From positions 496,001-560,000 of the forward strand of contig CAVPSQ010000004.1 of assembly GCA_963708455.1 (NCBI GenBank): DNA of 64,000 nucleotides. The letters run 5' to 3'. Under the pieces are notes generated by a model. That model saw nothing but the letters and a program-made list of their open reading frames with translations, was not told the DNA's origin and searched no databases. This stretch comes from CAIMUS01 sp963708455. Lineage in GTDB: Bacteria; Pseudomonadota; Gammaproteobacteria; Competibacterales; Competibacteraceae. Shown in pieces: positions 52,342 through 61,552 of this stretch (positions within the stretch are counted from its first letter, which is position 1; each line of letters begins with the position of its first letter). The translations under genes were made by a program, and so were the position numbers.

Positions 52342-52794
52342 CTAACCTCCTCCCTCAAGGGGAGGGGGAAAAGGTATAAGGCCACTGTTAAAGTATCTCA
52401 CAACGCAATCGGTAAATTGCACTAAATTGTCCAGTTCGTTGCAGATGATGGATTGCACAATGTCAATATTAAGTGTTTGGTATTGATGTATGGCGATATT
52501 CCGAAACCCCACCATCTTTTTCAGCTTCTCTCGCAAAGCGGCGGGAATAACGCTCTTTGCAGCCAGCAGGGTAAAACTCTCGGCGCTGCTGGTTGGAATA
52601 CCCATCTGGCCGGCTTTGATCAAATAATTCGCCAGATCGATAGCCTGCTCACAAGCGCGAGTGATGTTCAAGACCGCGGCGTCCTGGCGGGTGTGATCGG
52701 CGCCGAAGGCGTCACCGGCGAGGCGATGCTCTTCGCGCGCCCGCTGGATACACCGCTGAATGCTTTGCACTTTATTGATGACGATATCGTTCAT
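52342..52794 (-). CDS. hepT: HepT-type HEPN ribonuclease toxin
   Basis: A 150-residue DUF86 HEPN toxin with the catalytic RNIAIHQY (R-x4-H-x-Y) motif intact. Its ATG overlaps the MNT antitoxin stop by four bases. The C-terminal residues LIPFPPPLEGGG are encoded by an intergenic palindromic repeat (about 52338-52370), so the native end may have been lost or extended by the repeat. The RNase is expected to be silenced by AMP addition at its tyrosine by MntA. Confidence 0.88.
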   Translation of the reverse strand: MNDIVINKVQSIQRCIQRAREEHRLAGDAFGADHTRQDAAVLNITRACEQAIDLANYLIKAGQMGIPTSSAESFTLLAAKSVIPAALREKLKKMVGFRNIAIHQYQTLNIDIVQSIICNELDNLVQFTDCVVRYFNSGLIPFPPPLEGGG

Positions 52795-53207
52795 ACGGTA
52801 TATGCCCTGCCGGTTCTCCAGAATTGCTCCAGGATTTCCCTGCGCTCCTGGTTGAGTTGCTGATAAAACGAAATAGTCAGCATTTCAAATTCTTCGGCGG
52901 CGTGCTGGTCTGCTGTATAAATGCGACGATTAGCGCCGATAATTTCTTTCTGAAATACCGTAGAGACCTGGCGTAAATTGATCAAGTCTACCGGTTTCCT
53001 TAACAAGCATTCCAGTTGAAAATACAAATCGCTCAGCGCCAGGAATCCGATTTCTTTCGCTTGAAGTGGCGAGAGCAACAGGGCGATATCCACATCGCTA
53101 TCTGGCCATTCGTTCTCCGTGCCGCAGGAACCAAACAGATAGATAGCCTGTGTGTCCGGATAGTGTTGCAGAACAGTGCTGATAATAACGGCGTTCGCTG
53201 CGTTCAT
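52791..53207 (-). CDS. mntA: MntA-type adenylyltransferase antitoxin
   Basis: A 138-residue nucleotidyltransferase with LFGSCGTENEWPDSDVDIALL, exactly the GSx10DxD motif of MntA antitoxins, which add AMP to a tyrosine of HepT. The pair is unrelated in detail to the HEPN/MNT proteins at 0-13 kb. It starts at 53207 and overlaps hepT by four bases. It ends in a helical region (LTISFYQQLNQERREILEQFW). Confidence 0.9.
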   Translation of the reverse strand: MNAANAVIISTVLQHYPDTQAIYLFGSCGTENEWPDSDVDIALLLSPLQAKEIGFLALSDLYFQLECLLRKPVDLINLRQVSTVFQKEIIGANRRIYTADQHAAEEFEMLTISFYQQLNQERREILEQFWRTGRAYTV

Positions 53208-53518
53208 GGCGCGACCCTGACTGACCTGCCTGTCATTCTACTCGCTAGCACGTTGACCGGTTTAAATGACGGTGAGCAAGTCGGTTCGGTTTGGGCACCG
53301 ATACCTGCACCCAGGGACTCGTGTCCTGGTTTTGGCAAGAGGCCGGAAACGGCCTTCGGCTTTCGGCCTATTCCGGCTGGCCCCTGTCCGTCGGGTATTG
53401 CTCCAGTAGTTTTTCCCTATCGATAGTTTTAAATAATTCAATTTAACTAATCTAAGCTTATCCTTTAAGCTTTGTCGCTGTCGAACCACTTCAACCTTAA
53501 TATTTCTGAGAGACTAAC
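53208..53518. promoter_or_regulatory. Intergenic region with an AT-rich promoter block before the peroxiredoxin gene
   Basis: Holds a GC-rich part (53290-53400) with several self-complementary stretches, then an AT-rich block (53410-53460) with the palindrome ctatcgatag and attcaatttaactaatc. The spacing of half sites could suit an OxyR- or similar regulator, but I cannot support a specific one. Confidence 0.3.
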
Positions 53519-54118
53519 ATGAGTGTACTTGTAGCCCATCAGGCGCCCGATTTCACCGCTCCCGCCGTGCTGGCCGACGGCTCCATCGTGGAAAATTTCA
53601 AGCTGTCGGATCTGCGCGGCCACTATGTGGTGCTGTTCTTCTGGCCGCTGGACTTCACCTTCGTCTGTCCGTCCGAGATCATCGCTCACGATCACCGCAT
53701 CGAGCGCTTCAAGGATCTGGGCGTAGCGGTGGTCGGTGTGTCCATCGACTCGCAGTTCACCCATTACGCCTGGCGCAACACACCGGTCAACCAGGGCGGC
53801 ATCGGACCGGTGCGTTTTCCCATGGTGGCCGATGTCACCCACGAGATCACCCGTGCCTATGGGATTGAACATCCCGCCGGCGTGGCCTTACGCGCTTCGT
53901 TCCTGATCGACAAGAACGGCGTGGTGCAGCATCAGGTGGTCAACAATCTGCCGCTGGGGCGCGACGTGGACGAAATGGTGCGGATCGTGGAAGCTCTGCA
54001 ATTCACCGACGAGCACGGCGAAGTCTGCCCGGCCGGCTGGAACAAAGGCCAAAGTGGCATGCAGGCCAGCCCCGCCGGCGTCGCTGAGTATCTGGCAAAA
54101 CACGCGGCAGAACTGTAA
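53519..54118 (+). CDS. 2-Cys peroxiredoxin (AhpC/Tsa type)
   Basis: A 199-residue typical 2-Cys peroxiredoxin that reduces hydroperoxides. The peroxidatic cysteine is C50 in FVCPSE and the resolving cysteine C170 in VCPAGW; the C-terminal helix follows. The C-terminus lacks an obvious YF over-oxidation motif. It is followed by trxB with two hairpins in between, so the reductant is probably supplied by the thioredoxin system. An AT-rich promoter precedes it. Confidence 0.95.
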   Translation: MSVLVAHQAPDFTAPAVLADGSIVENFKLSDLRGHYVVLFFWPLDFTFVCPSEIIAHDHRIERFKDLGVAVVGVSIDSQFTHYAWRNTPVNQGGIGPVRFPMVADVTHEITRAYGIEHPAGVALRASFLIDKNGVVQHQVVNNLPLGRDVDEMVRIVEALQFTDEHGEVCPAGWNKGQSGMQASPAGVAEYLAKHAAEL

Positions 54119-54129
54119 GGTTTATAAGG

Positions 54130-54206
54130 AAGGTGTGTTGGCCGCCCGCCGGTAACGGAGGGCGCGCCAGCGCACCTTAGGAGGCGGCAGGGGAGCGTCC
54201 CCTGCC
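54130..54206 (+). promoter_or_regulatory. Two intergenic hairpins between peroxiredoxin and trxB
   Basis: aaggtg (54130) pairs with cacctt (54173), with an internal gccgccc/gggcgcg stem. Then comes a perfect 9-bp stem ggcagggga-gcg-tcccctgcc (54186-54206). No T-run follows. They may modulate mRNA stability or partial termination. Confidence 0.5.
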
Positions 54207-54260
54207 CGGTTCCGCCGGTGTCAGCAACTTATCCCGCACAGCAACTGAGGAGACAATCCG

Positions 54261-55217
54261 ATGAACGTCACCCGCCACAGCCGCTTACTTATTCTCGGTT
54301 CCGGCCCGGCCGGCTACACGGCAGCCGTGTACGCCGCCCGTGCCAATCTGCAACCAATCATGATCACCGGCCTGACGCCAGGCGGACAGTTGACAACCAC
54401 GACCGATGTGGACAACTGGCCCGGTGATGTGGAAGGGCTGCAAGGCCCTGATCTGATGGCGCGGATGCGCAGCCACGCCGAGCGTTTCGGCACCGAGATC
54501 ATTTTCGACCATATCCATACCGCCCGATTGGGTGAGCGGCCATTCCGGCTGAGCGGCGACAGCGGCGATTACACGGCGGATGCGCTGATCGTCACCACGG
54601 GCGCGGCGGCCCAGTACCTGGGGCTGGAGTCGGAGCAGAAATTCATGGGCAAGGGCGTTTCCGCCTGCGCCACCTGCGATGGTTTCTTCTATCGCAACCA
54701 GCCGGTCGCGGTGATCGGCGGTGGCAACACGGCGGTCGAAGAAGCCCTGTATCTGGCCAACATTGCCTCGGAAGTCACGCTGGTGCATCGGCGCGACAAG
54801 TTCCGGGCCGAGAAGATTCTGGTCGATCATCTCATGGAAAAGGTCGAACGCGGCAAGATCAAGCTGGCGCTCGACCAGGTGCCGGACGAAGTGCTGGGCG
54901 ACGCCAGCGGTGTGACTGGCATCCGCCTGCGCAGCGTGCAGACCGGCGAGCCGACCGAGCTGGCTCTGCAAGGCGTGTTCATCGCCATCGGCCACAAACC
55001 CAACACCGAGCTGTTCCAGGGACAATTGGAGATGCGCAACGGCTATATCGTGGTGCACAGCGGCTTGGACGGCAACGCCACGGCGACCAGCATTCCCGGC
55101 GTATTCGCGGCGGGCGATGTCGCCGACCATGTCTACCGCCAGGCGATCACCTCGGCCGGCACTGGCTGCATGGCGGCGCTGGATGCGGAGAAGTATCTGG
55201 AACAGTTGCAGCAATAA
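54261..55217 (+). CDS. trxB: Thioredoxin reductase
   Basis: A 318-residue FAD/NADPH enzyme that keeps thioredoxin reduced. The FAD-binding GSGPAGYTAAVYAARA, redox pair C136-A-T-C139 in SACATCDGFF, NADPH-binding GGGNTAVEEAL and the late FAAGDVADHVYRQAITSAGTGC are all present. The start at 54261 follows TGAGGAGAC. It probably forms a unit with the peroxiredoxin gene 142 bases upstream. The fold and length are normal. Confidence 0.97.
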   Translation: MNVTRHSRLLILGSGPAGYTAAVYAARANLQPIMITGLTPGGQLTTTTDVDNWPGDVEGLQGPDLMARMRSHAERFGTEIIFDHIHTARLGERPFRLSGDSGDYTADALIVTTGAAAQYLGLESEQKFMGKGVSACATCDGFFYRNQPVAVIGGGNTAVEEALYLANIASEVTLVHRRDKFRAEKILVDHLMEKVERGKIKLALDQVPDEVLGDASGVTGIRLRSVQTGEPTELALQGVFIAIGHKPNTELFQGQLEMRNGYIVVHSGLDGNATATSIPGVFAAGDVADHVYRQAITSAGTGCMAALDAEKYLEQLQQ

Positions 55218-55289
55218 GCTCTCTGTCGGCGGGATGGCGTAGCGTATTTTATGGAACCGCATGGAAACCAAGAAACGCTCAGCAAACGC

Positions 55290-55973
55290 TCAATCGGCGC
55301 TGATCCGCAAGCCCGCCGCCGTGGCGATTGGCGACAGCGTCAACGCCAGTGCCAGCATGGCGCCGAGCAGCGCCAGTTGTCCGGACGCCGGCAGGCCGGC
55401 GGCGGCGGCCGCCACCGCCGCCGTGCCGAAGATCAACACCGGCACATACAGGGGCAACACCAGTAAGGTCAACAACACCCCGCCCCGCCGCAAGCCGACC
55501 GTCAGCGCCACGCCAACCGCTCCCAGCAGGCTCAGCACCGGCGTGCCCAGCAGCAGCGTCAACGGCAATATCCGGATAGCCTCAGCCGGCAGGTGTAACA
55601 GCACCCCCAACAGCGGCGACACCACGAGCAGCGGCAGACCCGTCACCAACCAGTGCGCCAGTACTTTGGCCAGCGCCAGCAGCGCCAGCGGCTGCGGGCT
55701 GAGCAACAGATGCTCCAGCGCGCCGTCTTCGTAATCGGCGCGGAACAGCCGCTCCATCGACAAGAGCGTCGCCAGCAGCGCCGCCACCCAGATCACACCG
55801 GGCGCGATTTCGCTCAGTAGCTTGGGTTCCGGGCCGATGCCCAATGGAAACAGACTAACCACGAGGATAAAAAACAGGATGGGATGCAGCAGTTCGCTGC
55901 GCTTGCGGACGCCGATTTGCAGATCACGCTGCAGTACGCCCACAAAAGCCCGCCAGGCGCTGTACTGACTCAT
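55290..55973 (-). CDS. ccmB: Heme exporter protein CcmB
   Basis: A 227-residue membrane component of the CcmABC heme-handling ABC transporter, with six hydrophobic helices and the family stretch SMERLFRADYEDGALEHLLLSP. It overlaps ccmA by four bases and is the last gene of the operon. In many genera ccmA-ccmB come first; here they are last. Confidence 0.95.
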   Translation of the reverse strand: MSQYSAWRAFVGVLQRDLQIGVRKRSELLHPILFFILVVSLFPLGIGPEPKLLSEIAPGVIWVAALLATLLSMERLFRADYEDGALEHLLLSPQPLALLALAKVLAHWLVTGLPLLVVSPLLGVLLHLPAEAIRILPLTLLLGTPVLSLLGAVGVALTVGLRRGGVLLTLLVLPLYVPVLIFGTAAVAAAAAGLPASGQLALLGAMLALALTLSPIATAAGLRISAD

Positions 55974-56584
55974 CCCAAAGCAAGCTGCTGCACCGGATAG
56001 CCGTCCAGATGCAGCATTTGATGGCTGGTGATCGCTACCATGCCGCCGGCTGCCGCATGCTCTCGTAGGCGGATTTCCAGGGCGCGGACGCCGGCCCGGT
56101 CGATGGCGGTGAACGGTTCATCCAGCACCCACAGCGGCGCGGCGCTCAACCACAGGCGGGCCAGCGCCACCCGGCGGCGCTGGCCGGCGGACAGCGTGCG
56201 CACCGGGGACTCTTCGTAACCGTACAGGCCGACTCGTTGCAGCGCCCGCTCCAGGGCGGCGGCCTCGCCGCGTTGGCCCTGCAGAGCATGAAAAAAGCGC
56301 AGATTCTCCAGCGCGGTCAGCTCCGGTTTGAGGCCGGGATTATGGCCGATGTACAGCAAAGTCTGGTGATAGACAGGACGACAGGCGCGGATATCGGTGC
56401 CCTGCCAGCACACTGTTCCCGCCCTGGGTAGGGTCAATCCGCAGAGGATGCGCAGCAAGGTGGTCTTGCCGGCACCGTTGGCGCCCTCGACCTGCAACAC
56501 TCCGCCGCTTGGCAGGCCCAGGCTGAGATCCGCGAACAGAGTGCGTCCTGCGCGCACACTGGTGAGACGGTGACCTTCCAACAT
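55970..56584 (-). CDS. ccmA: Heme exporter ATP-binding protein CcmA
   Basis: A 204-residue ABC ATPase: Walker A GANGAGKTTLL, signature LSAGQRRRVALARL, Walker B LWVLDEPFTAID and the H-loop SHQM. It works with CcmB, CcmC and CcmD to release holo-CcmE. It starts 6 bases after the ccmI stop and overlaps ccmB by four bases, so the gene is co-transcribed. Confidence 0.95.
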   Translation of the reverse strand: MLEGHRLTSVRAGRTLFADLSLGLPSGGVLQVEGANGAGKTTLLRILCGLTLPRAGTVCWQGTDIRACRPVYHQTLLYIGHNPGLKPELTALENLRFFHALQGQRGEAAALERALQRVGLYGYEESPVRTLSAGQRRRVALARLWLSAAPLWVLDEPFTAIDRAGVRALEIRLREHAAAGGMVAITSHQMLHLDGYPVQQLALG

Positions 56585-56590
56585 GGGTGG

Positions 56591-57847
56591 TCAGGGGACC
56601 ACCTGGTCGATCACCAGCGTGACGGGTTGCGTGCCCTCTCCCAGTTGCAGCGGGCCGGTGGCGCCCTGCAGATCACCGGATTGCACGGCGGCGTCGCCGG
56701 TGGTGGAAATCCGGGCACTGACCACTACCCGCTTGAACTGGGACAGCTTTACGGCCGGCGTGACTGCCTGACGGTCATCCAGCATGACTTGCACGGGAAA
56801 ATCCTTGGCTACCTGCCGGACCGCCGCCAACGGCATGGGCGGCCCATCGACCGCCCTGGCGAACACGAACAGAGTGGCATCGGGAGCAAGCCGCTGCTTG
56901 AGGGACGGCGCCAGTTCGACGGTAATCCCCAGACGCGGGCCGGCGGCGGTCTGGTCACGCTCTGCCAGCAAGGCGCGCGCCCGGGCGATGCTGTTCTGCA
57001 ATGCCTTTGCGCCTTCGCTGTCGCTATCGCCGCGCAGGGTCAGCAGCGATTCCCACGCCGCAATGGTTTCCTCATAACGGCCGCTGTTGAAAGCACCCAG
57101 GCCGAACAGAAACAAGGCTTTCTGATTATGCGGGTTGGCCTGCAATACCCGCTGCAACAACGCGGCGGTGTCCTCGTCCAGGCGGCCGTCGTTGATGAAC
57201 AGCTGCGCCTGGGCATAAACCAGCATGATATCCGGCCGTTGCGGTTGCAGTTGATAGGCCCGTGCCAGAGCTTCCCGCGCCGCCTCGATCTGTTGCAATT
57301 TCAGGTAGCTGACGCCCAGCAGGAACAAGCCGTCGGGATCGCTCATGCCGTCTTTCGCCACCCGCGCCTGGAGGACACGAGTGAAATCACGCATATCCAG
57401 ATCCTGGTGCGCGGCCAGTGTGGCGGGATCGCGCACCGCCTGGGCCATCAGACTGTCCAGCCGGTCCTGTACCGCCAGCCATGCGGCGGCGTCGCCCCGA
57501 TAAGAAGAAACATAGTAATAACCGAGGGCCAGCACAGGAACCAGCACGGCCATGATCCCCGCCAGCTGGCGCGTGCTGCGCTGGAGTGGGGGTACGCTGG
57601 CATTATCCGCTGGCACGTCGTGCAGCAGGGTGCGCTCCAGTTCCGCCCGCAATTCACGGTAACGTTCAGCGTCCACGCCCCCCTGGTGGCGCTCAATTTC
57701 CAGTTCGGCCAGCCGTTCGCGGAATATCGCTGTATCGACCGCGTCCTGGGAGATGGCGCGATCCGGCTGGCGGCGGCGCAACGGCAGCAGTGCTAGCCCC
57801 GCCGCCACGGTGACCATCAGGACGGCCCACAGCCAGAAAGTCCACAT
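56591..57847 (-). CDS. ccmI: Cytochrome c biogenesis protein CcmI
   Basis: A 418-residue CcmI. Two N-terminal membrane helices (residues about 4-22 and 90-110) flank the cytoplasmic segment with AIFRERLAELEIERHQGGV. A periplasmic TPR-like domain (DGLFLLGVSYLKLQQIEAAREALARAYQLQP) holds apocytochrome. The C-terminus is a beta-rich domain. It corresponds to the C-terminal domain of E. coli CcmH. It starts 1 base into the ccmH stop (TAATG). Confidence 0.92.
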   Translation of the reverse strand: MWTFWLWAVLMVTVAAGLALLPLRRRQPDRAISQDAVDTAIFRERLAELEIERHQGGVDAERYRELRAELERTLLHDVPADNASVPPLQRSTRQLAGIMAVLVPVLALGYYYVSSYRGDAAAWLAVQDRLDSLMAQAVRDPATLAAHQDLDMRDFTRVLQARVAKDGMSDPDGLFLLGVSYLKLQQIEAAREALARAYQLQPQRPDIMLVYAQAQLFINDGRLDEDTAALLQRVLQANPHNQKALFLFGLGAFNSGRYEETIAAWESLLTLRGDSDSEGAKALQNSIARARALLAERDQTAAGPRLGITVELAPSLKQRLAPDATLFVFARAVDGPPMPLAAVRQVAKDFPVQVMLDDRQAVTPAVKLSQFKRVVVSARISTTGDAAVQSGDLQGATGPLQLGEGTQPVTLVIDQVVP

Positions 57848-58305
57848 TACTTATTTTCCAGGTCGAGCAACTGTGCCAGACGGCGGCGCTCGTCCGCGCC
57901 GAGTTCGGGAGAGACCGATCGGTCGCCGCGCCGCCGCAGCCACAGCATCAGTCCGAACAAAGCCAGCGTCATGAAGGCGAAGGGACCGAACCATAAAAGC
58001 CAGGTTGTGGGCTTGAGCGGAGGACGGTAGATGATGAAATCGCCGTAGCGGGTCACCATGAATTCCTTGATTTCCGCATCGCTGTGACCCGCCTGCATCA
58101 TGGCATACGCCCGCCGGCGCAAATCTTCCGACAGGGGCGCATGGGAATCGGCGATGCTCTGATTCTGGCATTTGGGACAGCGCAGTTCGGCGATCAAATG
58201 ACGGAAGCGCTGTTCCTGCGCCGGGTCCTTAAATTCGTAGGCGTCGATGGCGGCGAACCCGGGCGCGGCCAGCAGCAACAGCGCCCATAGCCAAGATGTC
58301 CTCAT
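57847..58305 (-). CDS. ccmH: Cytochrome c biogenesis thiol oxidoreductase CcmH
   Basis: A 152-residue CcmH: signal peptide (ends PGFAA), active-site LRCPKCQNQSIADS (CxxC) and a C-terminal helix (LLWFGPFAFMTLALFGLMLWL). It reduces apocytochrome c cysteines before heme attachment. Stops overlap with ccmI (TAATG) and the start overlaps ccmG by four bases. Confidence 0.95.
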   Translation of the reverse strand: MRTSWLWALLLLAAPGFAAIDAYEFKDPAQEQRFRHLIAELRCPKCQNQSIADSHAPLSEDLRRRAYAMMQAGHSDAEIKEFMVTRYGDFIIYRPPLKPTTWLLWFGPFAFMTLALFGLMLWLRRRGDRSVSPELGADERRRLAQLLDLENK

Positions 58306-58850
58306 CCTTTAACCTCCTCGAGCACCCGAATGCGGGGTAGAAAATCTTCCTGCCAGACGCGCTCGTCCAGGGCGCCCACGTGGCGGTAACGAATCACGCC
58401 ACGGGCATCCAATAGATAAGTTTCGGGAGCGCCGTAGACACCCAGGTCGATGCCCAGTTGCCCGGCCGCATCGTCGATATTGAAGCGGTACGGATCGCCC
58501 AGTTGTTGCAGCCATTGCAGCGCTTTGTCCCGGTCGTCCTTGTAATTGACGCCATAGATAATCACCCCCTGGCCGGCCAGCATTTTGAGCGCCGCATGCT
58601 CGGCCTGACAGGTCGGGCACCAGGTCGCCCAGACGTTCAGCAAAGCGATGTTCCCCTGGAGATCCACCGGGGTTACGAAGCGCTGCGGATCGGCCAGGGT
58701 CGGGGCGCGAAATGGCGGCAGGGGGTGGTCGAGCAGCGCGGACGGCAGCAGCGTCGGATCCTTGCCCAGACCCTGCCACAATAACCCTAGTAGCGCCACA
58801 AAGCCGACCAGCGGCAGCGACAGCAAGAGCAGTTTAAGCCTGGACGGCAT
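58302..58850 (-). CDS. ccmG: Thiol:disulfide interchange protein CcmG/DsbE
   Basis: A 182-residue membrane-anchored thioredoxin-fold protein. It has an N-terminal helix (LKLLLLSLPLVGFVALLGLLW), active site NVWATWCPTCQAEH and cis-proline YGAPETYL. It reduces CcmH and apocytochrome c. It overlaps ccmF by 17 bases and ccmH by four. Confidence 0.95.
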   Translation of the reverse strand: MPSRLKLLLLSLPLVGFVALLGLLWQGLGKDPTLLPSALLDHPLPPFRAPTLADPQRFVTPVDLQGNIALLNVWATWCPTCQAEHAALKMLAGQGVIIYGVNYKDDRDKALQWLQQLGDPYRFNIDDAAGQLGIDLGVYGAPETYLLDARGVIRYRHVGALDERVWQEDFLPRIRVLEEVKG

Positions 58851-60813
58851 CGGTGCCTCCGGCGGCGATGGCAGCCTGGCGCCGGGCCAGACGGTAACGG
58901 GGGTCGCTCACCGCCAGCGCGCCGCCCAGCGCCATCAGCACAGCGCCCAGCCAGATCCAGCGTACGAACGGCTTGTAGTAGATGCGCACCGCCCAGGCGC
59001 CGTCCGGCAAGGGTTCTCCCAGAGCCAGATAGAGGTCGCGGGTCAGGCCCGGCTGGATCGCCACTTCGGTCATCGGCATACGCTGCACCGTATAAATGCG
59101 CTTCTCCGGCGTCAGCACGGTCAGCTCGGCGCCGCCGGCGCGCACCGCTATCTGCGCTTCAGTGGCGCTATAGTTGGGTCCGGGCAACTGGCGCAGACTG
59201 CGCAGGTGAAAATCGTAAGGGCCGACGGTTACGGTCTCGCCCACCCGCAGGCGCACATCCCGCTCCACGCTGTTGGCGCTGGTGACGGTGACGCCGATCG
59301 CGCAGACCGCCAGTCCCAGATGAGCGAGCGTCATGCCCTGGTAAGCGGGCGGCAGCGTTCCCAGAGCGGCCAGCCCGCCGGATTTGAGCCGCAACCGGTG
59401 GTACACGTCATAGGCACTGGTCGAAACCACCCACAACGCCAAGCCGAGCGCCAGCCCCGGCAGCAAGGGCAATCCACCGCCGAACAGCCACGGCAGCGCG
59501 AATCCAAGCCCCAGACTGAGCAGCAGCAGCGGCAGCAGGGGACGCAGCAGCCGGCCCGCTTGGTCGCGCTTCCAGCGCAGCAGCGGACCGACCCCCAGCA
59601 GCAGCAGCAGCGCCACAGTCAGGGGCACGAACAGGGTATTGAAATAGGGTGGGCCGACGGAAATCTTACCCAGGCGGAGCACGTCCGCCAGTAGCGGAAA
59701 CAGGGTGCCCATGAACACCACCCCACAGGCCCCCACCAGCAGCAGATTGTTGAGCAGCAGTCCGGTCTCCCGCGACACCGGGGCGAACTGCCCGACACTG
59801 CGGATGGCGGCAGCGCGCGTCAGCAGCAGCGCCAGCGCGCCGCCGGTGATCAGAGTCAACAGGACCAGCACGAACAAGCCGCGTTCCGGATCGTTGGCGA
59901 AGGCGTGCACCGAAGTCAGCACCCCGGAGCGCACCAGAAACGTGCCGAGCAGGCTCAGGGAAAACGCCGCAATGGCCAGCAAGGCCGTCCAGGCGCGGAA
60001 CACGGCGCGCTTTTCGGTGGCGGCCAGGGAGTGGATCAAAGCCGTGCCTACCAGCCAGGGCATAAACGAGGCGTTCTCCACCGGATCCCAGAACCACCAG
60101 CCGCCCCAGCCCAGTTCGTAATAGGCCCACCAACTGCCCAGGGCGATGCCCAGGGTGAGAAAGCACCAGGCCGCCACGGTCCAGGGCCGCATCCAGCGCG
60201 CCCAGGCGCTGTCCAGCCGGCCGCCGAGCAGGGCTGCTGACACGAAGCTGAAGGCCACGGCGAAGCCGACATAGCCCATGTACAGCATCGGCGGATGCAG
60301 GATCAGCCCGATATCCTGCAACAGCGGATTGAGGTCCTGACCGTCCAGCGGAAAGAACGGCAGCAGCCGCGCGAACGGATTGGAGGTGAGTTGCAGAAAC
60401 GCCAGGAAGCCGGCGCTGATCAACCCCATGACGCCCAGCGTCCGCGCCAGCAGGACCGGCGGCAGAGTGCGGCTGAACAGCGCCACCGCCAGCGTCCACA
60501 GACCCAGCAGCAACGACCACAACAGCAGCGACCCCTCGTGGCCGCCCCAGACGGCGGAAATCCGATACCAGACCGGCAGCCGGCTGTTGGAATGCTCCGC
60601 CACATAGGCCACGGAGAAATCGTTATTGACGAAAGCCAGCGTCAGGCACAGAAAGCTGAGCGCCAGAAAGCCGCATTGGCCCACCGCCAGCGGACGGGCC
60701 GCCGCCATCAGCCGCGGTTCGCCGCGGGCCGCACCCAGCAGGGGCAAAGTGGTTTGCAGCAGCGCCAGCGCCAGCGCCAGGATCAACGCCAGATGACCGA
60801 GTTCGGGCAGCAT
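58834..60813 (-). CDS. ccmF: Heme lyase CcmF
   Basis: A 659-residue membrane heme-handling protein, the core of the cytochrome c synthetase. The tryptophan-rich WWD segment GGWWFWDPVENASFMPWL is present, along with conserved histidines in LILHPPMLYMGYVG and a C-terminal periplasmic domain. It works with CcmH/I to attach heme to CXXCH. Four bases after the ccmE stop and overlapping ccmG. Confidence 0.96.
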   Translation of the reverse strand: MLPELGHLALILALALALLQTTLPLLGAARGEPRLMAAARPLAVGQCGFLALSFLCLTLAFVNNDFSVAYVAEHSNSRLPVWYRISAVWGGHEGSLLLWSLLLGLWTLAVALFSRTLPPVLLARTLGVMGLISAGFLAFLQLTSNPFARLLPFFPLDGQDLNPLLQDIGLILHPPMLYMGYVGFAVAFSFVSAALLGGRLDSAWARWMRPWTVAAWCFLTLGIALGSWWAYYELGWGGWWFWDPVENASFMPWLVGTALIHSLAATEKRAVFRAWTALLAIAAFSLSLLGTFLVRSGVLTSVHAFANDPERGLFVLVLLTLITGGALALLLTRAAAIRSVGQFAPVSRETGLLLNNLLLVGACGVVFMGTLFPLLADVLRLGKISVGPPYFNTLFVPLTVALLLLLGVGPLLRWKRDQAGRLLRPLLPLLLLSLGLGFALPWLFGGGLPLLPGLALGLALWVVSTSAYDVYHRLRLKSGGLAALGTLPPAYQGMTLAHLGLAVCAIGVTVTSANSVERDVRLRVGETVTVGPYDFHLRSLRQLPGPNYSATEAQIAVRAGGAELTVLTPEKRIYTVQRMPMTEVAIQPGLTRDLYLALGEPLPDGAWAVRIYYKPFVRWIWLGAVLMALGGALAVSDPRYRLARRQAAIAAGGTDAVQA

Positions 60814-60817
60814 CGCT

Positions 60818-61282
60818 TTACTTACTCAGGGGTTGTTGCTTGAAATGCTTCCAGAAACCGGCTTCCTTCAGGCTGCCGGCCACTTCGGGAGGCATATAGT
60901 TCTCGTCGTGCCTGGCCAGCACTTCATCGGCCCTGACCGTGCCGTTATCGGTCAATACGCCGTGCGCGATGATGCCCTGTCCTTCCCGGAACAGATCGGG
61001 CAGTATGCCTTCGTAATGCACCTCGATCTGCTGGGCGGTGTCGGTCAAAGCGAACACCACCTTGAGACTGTCGGGTTGGCGCTGCACGCTGCCGGGCGCC
61101 ACCAGACCGCCCACCCGGATGCTGCGTTGCAGCGGCGCCTGGCCGGCCACGATCTGACTGGGCGAATAGAACAGGTTGATGTTCTGTTGCAGGGCGTAGA
61201 GGGTCAGCCCGGTGGCGACGCCTACACCGAGGACGATCACCAGCACCAGAATCAGGCGCCGGCGGCGCATGGGATGCATCAT
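60818..61282 (-). CDS. ccmE: Heme chaperone CcmE
   Basis: A 154-residue single-helix anchored heme chaperone. The OB-fold domain ends with ARHDENYMPPEV, where the histidine of HDENY covalently binds heme. It carries heme from CcmABCD to CcmF. The ATG at 61282 overlaps the ccmD stop; an ATG directly after is also possible. Confidence 0.96.
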   Translation of the reverse strand: MMHPMRRRRLILVLVIVLGVGVATGLTLYALQQNINLFYSPSQIVAGQAPLQRSIRVGGLVAPGSVQRQPDSLKVVFALTDTAQQIEVHYEGILPDLFREGQGIIAHGVLTDNGTVRADEVLARHDENYMPPEVAGSLKEAGFWKHFKQQPLSK

Positions 61283-61473
61283 GGTGATACCTCGACTTGC
61301 CGTTGAGCGCGGCGCTCACGGCGGGCCAGTTCCTGCTGCAAGCGCCGGTGACGCCGCAGCGGTGCGAGCGCGGCGACGCCCAGCACCGCCAGCGTCATAC
61401 CATAGGCCGTCCAGACGTAAAACGCATAACCGCCCATGTGGAAAAAATCGGACCAGTTGGAAAAACTCATCAT
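61279..61473 (-). CDS. ccmD: Heme exporter subunit CcmD
   Basis: A 64-residue small membrane protein with the typical FHMGGYAFYVWTAYGMTLAVL start and an arginine-rich tail. It stabilises the CcmABC complex. Overlaps ccmE and follows ccmC after 79 bases. Confidence 0.93.
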   Translation of the reverse strand: MMSFSNWSDFFHMGGYAFYVWTAYGMTLAVLGVAALAPLRRHRRLQQELARRERRAQRQVEVSP

Positions 61474-61552
61474 GATGTCTCGGAAAAAACGAATGCGCCC
61501 TATTGGACAGGGCGGCCCAGGATAGTTGCGCTGCGTCCCCTGGCCGCTTCGC

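Noticed and set aside
53410..53460. Specific OxyR site before the peroxiredoxin gene
   Set aside because: Half-site spacing is only loosely similar; the AT-rich block could be a plain promoter.
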